A stretch of 64,000 nt of DNA from Ferrimonas futtsuensis DSM 18154 (GTDB lineage: Bacteria > Pseudomonadota > Gammaproteobacteria > Enterobacterales > Shewanellaceae): positions 236,922 to 300,921 of the forward strand of contig NZ_AUGL01000006.1 of assembly GCF_000422645.1 (NCBI RefSeq), written 5' to 3'. Below, piece by piece: positions 24,009-32,339 of the stretch. Made by a program: the position numbers and the translations under genes. Within the stretch, counting starts at the first letter, position 1. Each line of letters starts with the position of its first letter. The notes below the pieces were generated by a model, which saw nothing but the letters and a program-made list of their open reading frames with translations, did no database searches and had not been told where the DNA came from.

Positions 24009-24923
24009 ATGGAACCCAGTATCTGTGTCGTAATACCCAGCCACAACTGTCTGAACTTCTTACCCCTCGCCCTGGCCTCGGTTTGGACACAGTCGTTGCC
24101 CGCCAGAGAGGTGTGGGTCGTGGATGATGGCTCAGACGATGGCACCACCGAGTGGCTTCAGCGGCAAAAGATGATTCACCCCAGGCTGCACAGTCTTCGG
24201 CTGGAGGGGGTGGGCTGCTCCGCCGCTCGCAATGCGGCCATCGCCCTGACTCAGTGCGACTGGGTGGCCTTTCTGGATGCGGATGACACCTGGCGCCCGG
24301 ACAAACTGCGGCAGCAGTGGCAGGCATTGGCGAACAGGCCAGAGGCGGCGATGTGTTTCACCAACTACATGCACGTCAAGCCTGACGGCGAGTCGATCAT
24401 CGACTGCTTCAGCTTCTGGCCAGACTTCCGCCGCTACGCTCCGGTTCTGCCAAACTACATCACCCCACAGCAGCTGCTGGCGGAAAATGTGGTCGGCACT
24501 TCCACGGTGATGGCCAGACGACAGGCGATCGAAGCGGTGGGAGGGTTCGATACCCGGCTGGCATCGGCGTCGGACTGGGAACTCTGGTTGAAAATCGCCA
24601 AGGCGTACCCCACCATCGCCCTGCCCGACTGTCACTGCGACTACCTGATGCGGCCAGGCTCCATCTCCATGGCCAGGCTCAAACGGCTGAACGCCATGAC
24701 CGAAATCCTAAAGCGCCACAAGACCGACTTTGGCCAGCACCCGGCGGCGATTCACAGCGCCGTGGCACGAATCAACCTGGGCTACGCGGAGTGGTATCAG
24801 GAGCAAAGGGAGTTTGGCCGGGCACTGATGTATCAGCTCAAGGCACTTTGGAACCGCTACGATGAGAGAGGGGTAAAACGAGTGGGCCGGCTGATGATCC
24901 AGATGGTCAGCAGCCGGCCCTGA
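24009..24923 (+). CDS. GT2-family glycosyltransferase of the exopolysaccharide locus
   Basis: A 304-residue inverting GT-A transferase. ICVVIPSHNCLNFLPLAL and VWVVDDGSDDGTTEW open the nucleotide-binding fold. GCSAARNAAI, the metal-binding VAFLDADDTW and the later GGFDTRLASASDWELWLK (catalytic-base region) complete the family pattern. It is soluble and probably works at the cytoplasmic membrane face. AGGAG stands 8 nt before the ATG. It is transcribed away from the flippase operon from its own -24/-12 promoter and ends 24 bp from the convergent aspC. Confidence 0.86.
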   Translation: MEPSICVVIPSHNCLNFLPLALASVWTQSLPAREVWVVDDGSDDGTTEWLQRQKMIHPRLHSLRLEGVGCSAARNAAIALTQCDWVAFLDADDTWRPDKLRQQWQALANRPEAAMCFTNYMHVKPDGESIIDCFSFWPDFRRYAPVLPNYITPQQLLAENVVGTSTVMARRQAIEAVGGFDTRLASASDWELWLKIAKAYPTIALPDCHCDYLMRPGSISMARLKRLNAMTEILKRHKTDFGQHPAAIHSAVARINLGYAEWYQEQREFGRALMYQLKALWNRYDERGVKRVGRLMIQMVSSRP

Positions 24924-24946
24924 TAGGAGGTGGTTCTGTTACGCCG

Positions 24947-26137
24947 TTACAGCACGGCGGCGATGGCATCCACCAGGTACTGGATATTGGCTTCAGTCAT
25001 GCCGGCCACGTTGATGCGGCCTGAACGGACGATGTAGATGGCATACTCCTCCTTCAGTGCCGCCACTTGGTCCGGGTTCAGACCAGAGAAGCTGAACATG
25101 CCGTTCTGCTGCTCGATGAAGCTGAAGTCGCCAGCCACACCCGCTTGCTTGAGACGAGCCACAAAGTCGGTGCGCATCTCTTTGATGCGCTGACGCATGC
25201 CAGCCAGCTCTTCCAGCCACAGGGCTTTGAGTTCCTCATCCGCCAAGATGGTGGCCACCACCATGGCACCATGGGCCGGCGGATTGGAGTAGTTGGCCCG
25301 AATCACCTTCTTGACCTGGGAAAAGGCACGATTGGCTTCATCGCTGTCGCTGGCCACCAGGGTAAAGGCGCCGGTGCGCTCGTTGTAGAGGCCGAAGTTC
25401 TTGGAGAAGCTGCTGGCCACCAGCAGTTCAGGCAGACGATCGGCGAACAGGCGCAGACCGGTCGCGTCCTCTTCCACGTCAGTGGCAAAGCCCTGGTAGG
25501 CAAAATCAAACAGGGGCAACCAGCCACGGTTTTTGGCCACGTCCGCCAGCTCAGACCACTGAGCCTCGGTGGGATCGATGCCACTGGGGTTGTGGCAGCA
25601 GCCGTGGAGGATCACCAGATCGCCGGCTTCGATCCCCTGCAGATCCGCCTTCATGCCAGCGAAGTCCAGGCTCTTGGACTCGGCATCGTAGTAGCGGTAG
25701 TAGGCCACTTCGAAGCCGACGGCTTCAAAGATCTGCGCATGGTTGGCCCAGCTGGGGTTGCTGATCCACACCTTGCGGGCGTCCAGGTTGTTCTTGGCGA
25801 AGTCCGCCGCCACCCTCAGTGCGCCGGTACCTCCCGGAGCCTGGGCGGTACGCGCTCTTTGACCACTGATGATGGCGCTCTGGGCACCAAACAGCAGAGC
25901 CTGAACGGCGGCAGCGTACTCAGGCAACCCGTCGATGGAGAGGTAACTCTTGGTCTTCTGCTGCTCAAGCAGCCTGGCTTCCGCTTTCTTGACGCATTTC
26001 AGTACAGGGGTCTGACCTTCGGCGTCCTTATACACACCGACACCAAGGTTCACCTTGTTGGGACGGGGATCGGTTTTAAAGGCCTCGTTCAGGCCAAGAA
26101 TGGGGTCGGCAGGGGCTTGGGGGATGTTCTCAAACAT
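24947..26137 (-). CDS. aspC: Aspartate aminotransferase AspC
   Basis: A 396-residue PLP enzyme exchanging the amino group between aspartate and 2-oxoglutarate; related enzymes also act on aromatic amino acids. [39 protein letters not shown] and [10 protein letters not shown] are nearly those of E. coli AspC. The PLP lysine is in [16 protein letters not shown], and the substrate-binding arginine is in the C-terminal [11 protein letters not shown]. Length is normal. It is a core metabolic gene bordering the polysaccharide locus and marks its right edge. Confidence 0.92.
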   Translation of the reverse strand: MFENIPQAPADPILGLNEAFKTDPRPNKVNLGVGVYKDAEGQTPVLKCVKKAEARLLEQQKTKSYLSIDGLPEYAAAVQALLFGAQSAIISGQRARTAQAPGGTGALRVAADFAKNNLDARKVWISNPSWANHAQIFEAVGFEVAYYRYYDAESKSLDFAGMKADLQGIEAGDLVILHGCCHNPSGIDPTEAQWSELADVAKNRGWLPLFDFAYQGFATDVEEDATGLRLFADRLPELLVASSFSKNFGLYNERTGAFTLVASDSDEANRAFSQVKKVIRANYSNPPAHGAMVVATILADEELKALWLEELAGMRQRIKEMRTDFVARLKQAGVAGDFSFIEQQNGMFSFSGLNPDQVAALKEEYAIYIVRSGRINVAGMTEANIQYLVDAIAAVL

Positions 26138-26222
26138 TATGCAGCTTCTTCGAGGGTAAGTGGTGGCCTAAGTTATATCACCTTACCCGCTTTTTTGGCA
26201 CCGCCGTCACCCCCGAAGGGCC

Positions 26223-26256
26223 AAAAAAACAACCCATCAAACGGATTTGATGGGTT
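26223..26256 (-). terminator. Terminator after pssA
   Basis: An 11-bp perfect stem, AACCCATCAAA/TTTGATGGGTT, is followed on the minus strand by seven T after one G. It lies 98 bp past the pssA stop and before aspC, so aspC has its own promoter. Confidence 0.8.
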
Positions 26257-26353
26257 ATCTATAACTTTTTGAAATCCTGACCATCTCTGGTCGGAGGAGA
26301 TCAGCCTCTGTCGGCCGTTTCTGACTATTTATGCGCCTGACTGCGTCAACCGA

Positions 26354-27724
26354 TCAGAGGATCCGCTTGAGCAGCAGGTCCGCCCGCACCCGTCGAAGCC
26401 GCTTCAGCAACTTTTTCACCGGATCCGGATAACTGTCCAGGCTCTCGAGGGCATCATAGCTGTTCACGCGTTTGGTGTGAGTCAGGATCGCCTCCCGCTC
26501 CCGGGTGAACGCCTCGGTGAGCTCCCCCTTGGGATCCTGAATCAGCAGGCCGTTTTCCAGATCCAGGGCCCAGGCCCTGGGATTGAGGTTGTTGCCGGTG
26601 AGCAGATAGTAATCATCGTCAATCTGCATCCCCTTAAGATGATAGCTGTGCCCCTCATCCAGCCACAGGCGCAGGTTCAGCAATCCAGCATCGATGGCCC
26701 GGCGGTGGCGCTTGGCAAACCGGCGCAGATTCTGCTCATACAGATAGGGCAAGGCGCCCACTGGGCTGAAAGGCTGACCCGGCGGAATGTAGAAATCGTT
26801 GGCGGTCTTGTCGCCAACCACCAGGTCTACCTTGATGCCACGCTTCATCAGCTTGGAGATGGCCGCCATCAGTGGCCTGGGCAAGTTGAAATAGGGCGTG
26901 CAGATAAACACCCGCTCCCGGGCTTCGCCCAGCAGACGCTCAATGGTTTTGTTCAGCAGGTTTTCCGTGCGGCCCAAACCGGACAGAGGGAAGATCATGG
27001 CGCCGTCGCCTTGCTGACCATCCACCTGGTAACGGGCACGGGCCAGTCGCAGACGCAGCTGACGCACCGAGCTCTTGATCTGCTTGAGGGTCGGCAGGGG
27101 CGGCGACAACAGGGAGATCACCGCACTGCTGGCGATCAGGTTGTCTCTGATGTAGTTCACCATGCTGTCGGCCAGAGGCTGACTGTGGATCAGGTGATAT
27201 CGATCGTAGCGGTATTTCTCCTGCTGGTGCAGGTAGACGTTGTTGATGCTGGCACCGCTGTAGTAGACGGTATCGTCGATGACGAACCCCTTAAGGTGCA
27301 ACACCCCCATCCACTCCCGGTTCTTCACCGGAACACCGTGAATCTCAATCTGGTGAGTGTAACGGGCCGCGGTATCACGATAGAACTGGTCATTGCCTAC
27401 CTGGGGGCCTTTGCCGATCAGCCCCCGGCGAGAACGATGGAAGTCCACCAGCACGTGAACATCCAGTCCGGGATTGGCCTGTTTGGCCTCATACAACGCA
27501 TCCAGTACCTCCCTGCCCGCTTCATCGTTCTGCAGATAGAGGGCAGCCAGATAGATGCGTGTCTTGGCAGTTCGTATCCCCTCCAGCAGTCGACTCTTAA
27601 AACTGGCGGTGTCCAGCAGGATCTCGAGATTGTCAGCACTGATCGCCGTACCAGGCAACTCGTGCAGCCAGGCGGGGGTCTGTGAGGGCGCCATCTTCAT
27701 GATAATGACGGTACTCCATAGCAT
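26354..27724 (-). CDS. pssA: CDP-diacylglycerol-serine O-phosphatidyltransferase PssA
   Basis: Phospholipase D-superfamily phosphatidylserine synthase, the first step to phosphatidylethanolamine; it works at the membrane surface. Two HKD-type motifs are clear: VLHLKGFVIDDTVYYSGAS and YHLKGMQIDDDYYLLTGNNL. LNKTIERLL, FICTPYFNLP and VVGDKTANDFYIPPG are typical of the E. coli enzyme. The 456-residue frame starts at ATG 27724; ATGs at 27700 or 27694 are possible because no good ribosome site marks the first. Confidence 0.93.
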   Translation of the reverse strand: MLWSTVIIMKMAPSQTPAWLHELPGTAISADNLEILLDTASFKSRLLEGIRTAKTRIYLAALYLQNDEAGREVLDALYEAKQANPGLDVHVLVDFHRSRRGLIGKGPQVGNDQFYRDTAARYTHQIEIHGVPVKNREWMGVLHLKGFVIDDTVYYSGASINNVYLHQQEKYRYDRYHLIHSQPLADSMVNYIRDNLIASSAVISLLSPPLPTLKQIKSSVRQLRLRLARARYQVDGQQGDGAMIFPLSGLGRTENLLNKTIERLLGEARERVFICTPYFNLPRPLMAAISKLMKRGIKVDLVVGDKTANDFYIPPGQPFSPVGALPYLYEQNLRRFAKRHRRAIDAGLLNLRLWLDEGHSYHLKGMQIDDDYYLLTGNNLNPRAWALDLENGLLIQDPKGELTEAFTREREAILTHTKRVNSYDALESLDSYPDPVKKLLKRLRRVRADLLLKRIL

Positions 27725-27945
27725 GGGTCATAGGCGTATCCCGGATTACCTTGCACCTGGGGGTGAAGGGGGTAAGTCGGGAGAAACGCGGGTCCGATTT
27801 AGCCAAGTAGTAAAGCAAACCCTTGATTGACGGGCAAGAGCAGAGGTTTCAACAGAAGCCTAAATGTTGATTTACTGAACAGAAAAAACGGATTTTGAGC
27901 TATGCCAGGACCCACTTGGCTGCGGGACGTCACCCGGCATCCGAT
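27725..27945. other. Intergenic region upstream of pssA
   Basis: About 220 bp between pssA and the small YnhF-like gene hold the pssA promoter region. I see no further gene, repeat or confident operator here. Confidence 0.4.
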
Positions 27946-28038
27946 TCAGGCGTAAGTAATGGCCACCAGTCCAAGGGCGAGAATTGCCCCCAAAATAGCC
28001 GCCGAGCTGATGAGTGCAAACTTCATCTCCTGACTCAT
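27946..28038 (-). CDS. ynhF: YnhF-family small membrane protein
   Basis: A 30-residue frame, MSQEMKFALISSAAILGAIL continuing as ALGLVAITYA, with AAGGAGAG 7 nt before the ATG. The layout (MSxxxKF, one hydrophobic helix, short end) matches E. coli YnhF (29 residues, MSTDLKFSLV...GLTAALH), a small membrane protein of unknown role. It sits alone between pssA and a divergent signalling gene. Confidence 0.75.
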   Translation of the reverse strand: MSQEMKFALISSAAILGAILALGLVAITYA

Positions 28039-28302
28039 GGTCTCTCTCCTTTTCGTTCATGAGCTCAGTGTCATTATTGGCAAGGGGAGTGAAAGGAATC
28101 AAGCTGACGGGGTGATGGGGTGAGACCCGGTGCGGCAACCATCCGTCAGATCCAGCAGAATTTGGATTGCCTGCAACCCGTTAAATTTCAGCTGAATGGC
28201 CAGATATTTAATGCAATTGGTATTATACTATGCTAGCCGTATCAAGAGCTTAAACAACCTCGTTAGAACTTTACCCAGGGATCATTGGGACGGGAGATGC
28301 CG

Positions 28303-29598
28303 ATGGATAACCAACTCCTGCACGACAAGGTGAAAGAGATTGAAGCCTGGCGCCGGTTGGCCCAACCGGCGGAGGGCGAGGCCTTGCTGCATCATATCGG
28401 AATGAGCCTGTACCGGCTTCAGGGTTGGCCCTGGGTAGCACTGGCAGAGGTGATTGATTCCCAGGTTCACCTGTTGGCAATCAGCGAAGCCGGCAGCCCC
28501 AAGGCCGGGTTCAGCTATCCTGTGGAGGATGCGCCCTGCCGTCTGCTCTACCCCGCAGGAGAGCACGCTGACTTCATGGTGTTCAGCAACAACATGCGTC
28601 GATTTGGCCATTGGGGTTTGCTGCAGCAACTGCCGGTGAGGAGCTATCTGGCTCAAAGGCTCAGCGACACCCAGGACCATCGCCAATATCACCTTATTGC
28701 CCTGCACAACAATCTGGTGGAGGAGCACAGCCTGCCCAAAACCCTGATGGCCACCTCCGCCCGCCGTCTATCGGCAGAGATCCGCCAGAAAGCCGAGCAC
28801 CGCGAACTGGCCAGGCTGCAGAAGATTACCCAGCACCCTTCCCTGGCCCTGGCCTTTGTCGACGATCAGCAGCGCCTGGAGTGGGCCTCCCCCGGACTCA
28901 GTCATCTGCTTGGCAGTCCGCTCAACGCCATGATCCATCAACCGATCAGCCGGCTGTTTCCCCAGGTCAGCGGGGCCAACCTGGCCATCAGTCGCCAGCA
29001 GCCTGTCCACCTGCAACAGATCTGCACCCTGGCAGATGGCCAGAGGGAATCCCTGGTTATCTCCATCCACGGCCTGGCAGAAGGCTTTCTGTTGAACGTA
29101 GCTCCCCCCCTGCCCGACGCGCTGTTTACCGCCGAAGAGCAGCCTCAGCAGCTGGCCGGTCGAATCGAGCAGGAGCTGGCCCGGTTGCAGCGCAAAGAGG
29201 AGGTCGCGGCCCTGCTGTTTGTCGACTTTGTCAGCCTGGGGGAGGACCCCATCGGTGAGGATCACCTGTCCAGGTTGCTGAATTGGGGCGCCGAACAGCT
29301 GCGAAATGTGGTACGCAAAGAGGACTTTGTCAGCCGTCTTGGCGATCAGCTGGTGGTGCTGACCGCCTGTTTCGATCACCATGGTGAGGTGCCCCGAAAC
29401 CAGCTGACCGCCATCGCCGCCAAGGTGGATGCCCGGCTGAAGCAAGACCCTCCCCTGGAAGCCCTGCCCATCAGCCACAATCTGCGCATCCGCCTTATCA
29501 CCAGTTGGGACAGTGACATCGATGAGGTGCTGGATGCCAGCCATGCCACGATCTGGCAGCCTCAGGCGGTCTCCGGCCCCCTTCAGCTGGGATCTTAG
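28303..29598 (+). CDS. Sensor-like protein with PAS and degenerate GGDEF domains
   Basis: A soluble 431-residue protein. Residues 15-150 look like a GAF-type sensory domain. About 180-270 is PAS-like (ALAFVDDQQRLEWASPGLSHLLG, ISRLFPQVSG). The rest follows a GGDEF fold: LNWGAEQLRNVVRKEDFVSRLGDQLVVLTACF stands where a cyclase has R-x-GGDEF-x3-L. The catalytic GGDEF is reduced to LGDQL, so diguanylate cyclase activity is unlikely; it might bind nucleotides or partners. The ATG at 28303 has GGGAG 6 nt upstream; earlier TTG and ATG codons are less well placed. The name rests on fold patterns only. Confidence 0.62.
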   Translation: MDNQLLHDKVKEIEAWRRLAQPAEGEALLHHIGMSLYRLQGWPWVALAEVIDSQVHLLAISEAGSPKAGFSYPVEDAPCRLLYPAGEHADFMVFSNNMRRFGHWGLLQQLPVRSYLAQRLSDTQDHRQYHLIALHNNLVEEHSLPKTLMATSARRLSAEIRQKAEHRELARLQKITQHPSLALAFVDDQQRLEWASPGLSHLLGSPLNAMIHQPISRLFPQVSGANLAISRQQPVHLQQICTLADGQRESLVISIHGLAEGFLLNVAPPLPDALFTAEEQPQQLAGRIEQELARLQRKEEVAALLFVDFVSLGEDPIGEDHLSRLLNWGAEQLRNVVRKEDFVSRLGDQLVVLTACFDHHGEVPRNQLTAIAAKVDARLKQDPPLEALPISHNLRIRLITSWDSDIDEVLDASHATIWQPQAVSGPLQLGS

Positions 29599-29638
29599 GC
29601 TGGCTGCAAGCAGCCGCCCTTGGGTTCTGCTTAAGCCA

Positions 29639-29669
29639 TAAAAAACGGCGCCACCCGGGCGCCGTTTTT
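29639..29669. terminator. Bidirectional terminator
   Basis: AAAAACGGCGCC and GGCGCCGTTTTT pair around a 5-nt loop, with T runs on both strands. It serves the sensor-like gene and the convergent acyl-CoA dehydrogenase. Confidence 0.9.
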
Positions 29670-29682
29670 ACAAGAAACTGAA

Positions 29683-31446
29683 TCAGAACCAGTCGTTGGG
29701 CATGGACATGATCACTTCGGGATCCTGATGGATCACCCGCAGATGGTAGTCGGCCCGAGGCAGCTGACGCTCGAAGAAGTAACGAGCCAGCATCCCCTTA
29801 CGGGCAACGAAGGACTCTTCCATCTCACCCTCTTCCGCCGCCTTGATCATCTTCAGCCACATCCAGCCATAGATGGCGTAACCTGTGGCGTGCAGGTAAT
29901 CGGTGGCGGCGCTGTTGACCGCGTCGTTGCGGGTGCTGCTGTTCACCAGTTCGGCGGCCTTCTCCAGCAGCGCGTCAAACAGCCCCAGCAGCTGAGTGCG
30001 ATAACCAAACCACTGGGCGCTGAGGCCTTCCAGCTCCTGCTCCGCCTGACGCTTCAGCTCGGACAGGGCCTGGCCCTTGTCACCCAGCACCCTGCGGCCC
30101 AGCAGATCCAGCGCCTGAATGCCGTTGGTGCCTTCATAGATCTGAGCGATGCGAGCATCGCGAACCAGCTGTTCCACGCCCCATTCCCGGATGTAACCGT
30201 GACCGCCAAACACCTGCTGGGCAGCGATGGTGGACTCCAGGCCCTTGTCGGTAAAGAAAGCTTTCGCCAACGGCGTCAACAGGGCAACCTGGGTCGAAGC
30301 CTGCTTCTTAACCTCACCCTCACCATGCTTGGCCAGATCCAGCTGCATGCCGGTGTACACTGACAGGGCACGGCCCGCTTCGGTGACCGAGGCGATGTCC
30401 AGCAGCATCCGGCGTACGTCGCCGTGCACCACAATAGGATCGGCTTCGCCGCCCAATCCGCGGCCACTGCCTTTGCCTTGCTTGCGTTCACGGGCGTAAT
30501 CGGCCGCCAGCTGATAGGCCGCTTCACCACAACCCAGCCCCTGGATGCCGATGGAGAGACGCTCATAATTCATCATGGTGAACATGGCGATCAGTCCGCG
30601 GTTCACCCGGCCCACCAGATAGCCCTGGGCATTGTCGAAGTTGATGACACAGGTAGCCGAGGCCTTGATGCCCATCTTGTGCTCTACCGCACCACAGCTC
30701 ACGCCATTGGCTTCGCCGATGCTGCCGCCCTGGTTCACCTTGAATTTGGGCACCAGGAACAGGGAGATGCCGCGACTGCCACCTGGAGCATCGGGCAGTT
30801 TGGCAAGCACCAGATGCACCACGTTTTCAGTCAGATCGTGGTCGCCGCCAGTAATGAAGATCTTGGAGCCGGTCAGCAGGTAGCTGCCATCCTCCTGAGC
30901 CACCGCCTTGGTGCGCAACTGGCTCAGATCGGAGCCAGACTGTGGTTCGGTCATGTCCATGGCACCGCTCCACTCGCCGGAGTAGAGTTTCGGCAGGTAG
31001 GTCTGCTTCAGGTGTTCATCGCCGTGAGCGGCGATACACAGGGCAGCGCCGGCAGTCAGAGAACCGTAGAGTGCGAAGGCATTGGAGGCGGAGTAGACCA
31101 TCTCGTCGAACAGGACGCCGAGCATTTTGGGCATACCCATGCCGCCATACTCCGGCTCGCCGGACAGGCCCACCCAGCCAGATTCGGCGTAGGTCTGATA
31201 GGCCTCCTTGTACCCTTTGGGGGTGTACACCATGCCCTGCTCGAAGCGTACGCCCTCTTCATCACCGTCACGGTTGAGCGGCGCAATCAGGTTTTGAGTG
31301 ATCTTTGCTCCCTCCTCCAGGATGGCGGCAGCGGTATCCATATCGATGGCATCGCTCAAGGCGGGCACGGACTGCCACACCTCTGACGCCTTAAACACAT
31401 CCTTGAGCAGAAACTGCATCTCGGTAAGGGGGGCGTTGTATTGCAT
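29683..31446 (-). CDS. Long-form acyl-CoA dehydrogenase, DmdC-like
   Basis: A 587-residue FAD enzyme, about 200 residues longer than ordinary acyl-CoA dehydrogenases because of a C-terminal extension (from about residue 460) found in DmdC and related enzymes. Family motifs: GWVGLSGEPEYGGMGMP, AMDMTEPQSGSDLSQLRTKA, LTGSKIFITGGDHD, GVEHKMGIK-like segment, FGGHGYIREWGVEQLVRDARI and YEGTNGIQALDLLGR. DmdC oxidises methylmercaptopropionyl-CoA; many paralogues act on fatty acyl-CoAs, and the substrate cannot be told here. AGGA precedes the ATG. A PsrA-like box upstream suggests fatty-acid control. Confidence 0.88.
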   Translation of the reverse strand: MQYNAPLTEMQFLLKDVFKASEVWQSVPALSDAIDMDTAAAILEEGAKITQNLIAPLNRDGDEEGVRFEQGMVYTPKGYKEAYQTYAESGWVGLSGEPEYGGMGMPKMLGVLFDEMVYSASNAFALYGSLTAGAALCIAAHGDEHLKQTYLPKLYSGEWSGAMDMTEPQSGSDLSQLRTKAVAQEDGSYLLTGSKIFITGGDHDLTENVVHLVLAKLPDAPGGSRGISLFLVPKFKVNQGGSIGEANGVSCGAVEHKMGIKASATCVINFDNAQGYLVGRVNRGLIAMFTMMNYERLSIGIQGLGCGEAAYQLAADYARERKQGKGSGRGLGGEADPIVVHGDVRRMLLDIASVTEAGRALSVYTGMQLDLAKHGEGEVKKQASTQVALLTPLAKAFFTDKGLESTIAAQQVFGGHGYIREWGVEQLVRDARIAQIYEGTNGIQALDLLGRRVLGDKGQALSELKRQAEQELEGLSAQWFGYRTQLLGLFDALLEKAAELVNSSTRNDAVNSAATDYLHATGYAIYGWMWLKMIKAAEEGEMEESFVARKGMLARYFFERQLPRADYHLRVIHQDPEVIMSMPNDWF

Positions 31447-31480
31447 CTCTTCTTCCTGATTGGGTATTAAACACGAATTT

Positions 31481-31494
31481 AAAACACCCGTTTA
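31481..31494 (-). promoter_or_regulatory. PsrA-like operator upstream of the acyl-CoA dehydrogenase
   Basis: AAAAC-ACCC-GTTTA contains AAAC-N4-GTTT, the core of the PsrA box that controls fatty-acid degradation genes in many gammaproteobacteria. It lies about 35 bp before the start codon. Confidence 0.4.
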
Positions 31495-31565
31495 GTTTCA
31501 GAGATAATGGCGGGGAGATCAAGGTAATTTGGGGCTATGGAGCAAAATGATTTCTCCATTACCCC

Positions 31566-32186
31566 TTAGGGATCTGAGGCAGGTTTGATTGCCAGCTGCA
31601 AAATGGTGTCGGTCAGTTCCTGGTAACTGAGCTTGCCACGGCTGTCGAACCATTTGTCGGTCCAGGTGATGGCACCGTAGAGCAGTTTACGCAGAACTTT
31701 GGGGGATGCTGTGATCAGCCTCTCTTTCCTGGCCTGATAGAGGATCTCCAACCACATCTGTTCATACTCCTCTCTGAGGGCCAGGATGTCCTGCTGGCCA
31801 CCATCGGACAGGAAGCGCCACTCGTTGATCACCACCGCCATCGCATCCCCCCAGTCGCCATTGAGGGCGTCCAGTTCGCAGGCAATGAGTGCCCTGAGGC
31901 GCCCCTGGGTGGTGTGCTCCTCCGCCAGCTCCGAGCGCATTCTCGCCATGGTGTGATGAATCCCTTCTACCATCACCGCTTTAAGAATGGCTTCCTTGTT
32001 CTGGTAGTGATGAAACAGACTGCCGGACAGAATGCCCACGGCACTGGCCAGGTCCCGTACTGTCGTACTTTGATACCCTTTTTGCCGGAAGAGTCTTGCT
32101 GCCTGGGTTAACAGCCTGCCCCTGGCACTCTGAGGGTCCACCAACACTCCCTGCTCTATCAGTGATTTTTCCACACCCTGAGTCAT
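31566..32186 (-). CDS. TetR-family regulator of the acyl-CoA operon
   Basis: A 206-residue TetR repressor. The helix-turn-helix spans about residues 22-68 (GRLLTQAARLFRQKGYQSTTVRDLASAVGI, GSLFHHYQNKEAILKAV); the rest is a helical ligand-binding domain (DALNGDWGDAMAVVINEWRFL, GAITWTDKWF), similar to regulators that sense acyl-CoA thioesters such as KstR2. It is divergent from the six-gene acyl-CoA/carboxylase operon, and a CAAG-CG-CTTG palindrome lies between them. An activating ligand among the pathway CoA-thioesters is likely but inferred. Confidence 0.85.
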   Translation of the reverse strand: MTQGVEKSLIEQGVLVDPQSARGRLLTQAARLFRQKGYQSTTVRDLASAVGILSGSLFHHYQNKEAILKAVMVEGIHHTMARMRSELAEEHTTQGRLRALIACELDALNGDWGDAMAVVINEWRFLSDGGQQDILALREEYEQMWLEILYQARKERLITASPKVLRKLLYGAITWTDKWFDSRGKLSYQELTDTILQLAIKPASDP

Positions 32187-32273
32187 CTTTTCTCCGCGTT
32201 GACCATAGCCGCCCGACTGTCTGGCGCGATGTTTGATTGTTCAGAGAGTAACGTCGACCCCGCAGAGTTGCAA

Positions 32274-32287
32274 ACCAAGCGCTTGCT
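32274..32287. promoter_or_regulatory. TetR/KstR2-type operator
   Basis: ACCAAGCGCTTGCT contains CAAG-CG-CTTG flanked by A-N and N-T, the pattern reported for KstR2-type TetR repressors. It lies between the divergent TetR gene and the operon starting at 32340. Confidence 0.55.
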
Positions 32288-32339
32288 AGGCTAGGTTAAA
32301 AATGCAGCAATACAGACAGCCTACGGACAAGGAGTCCCC

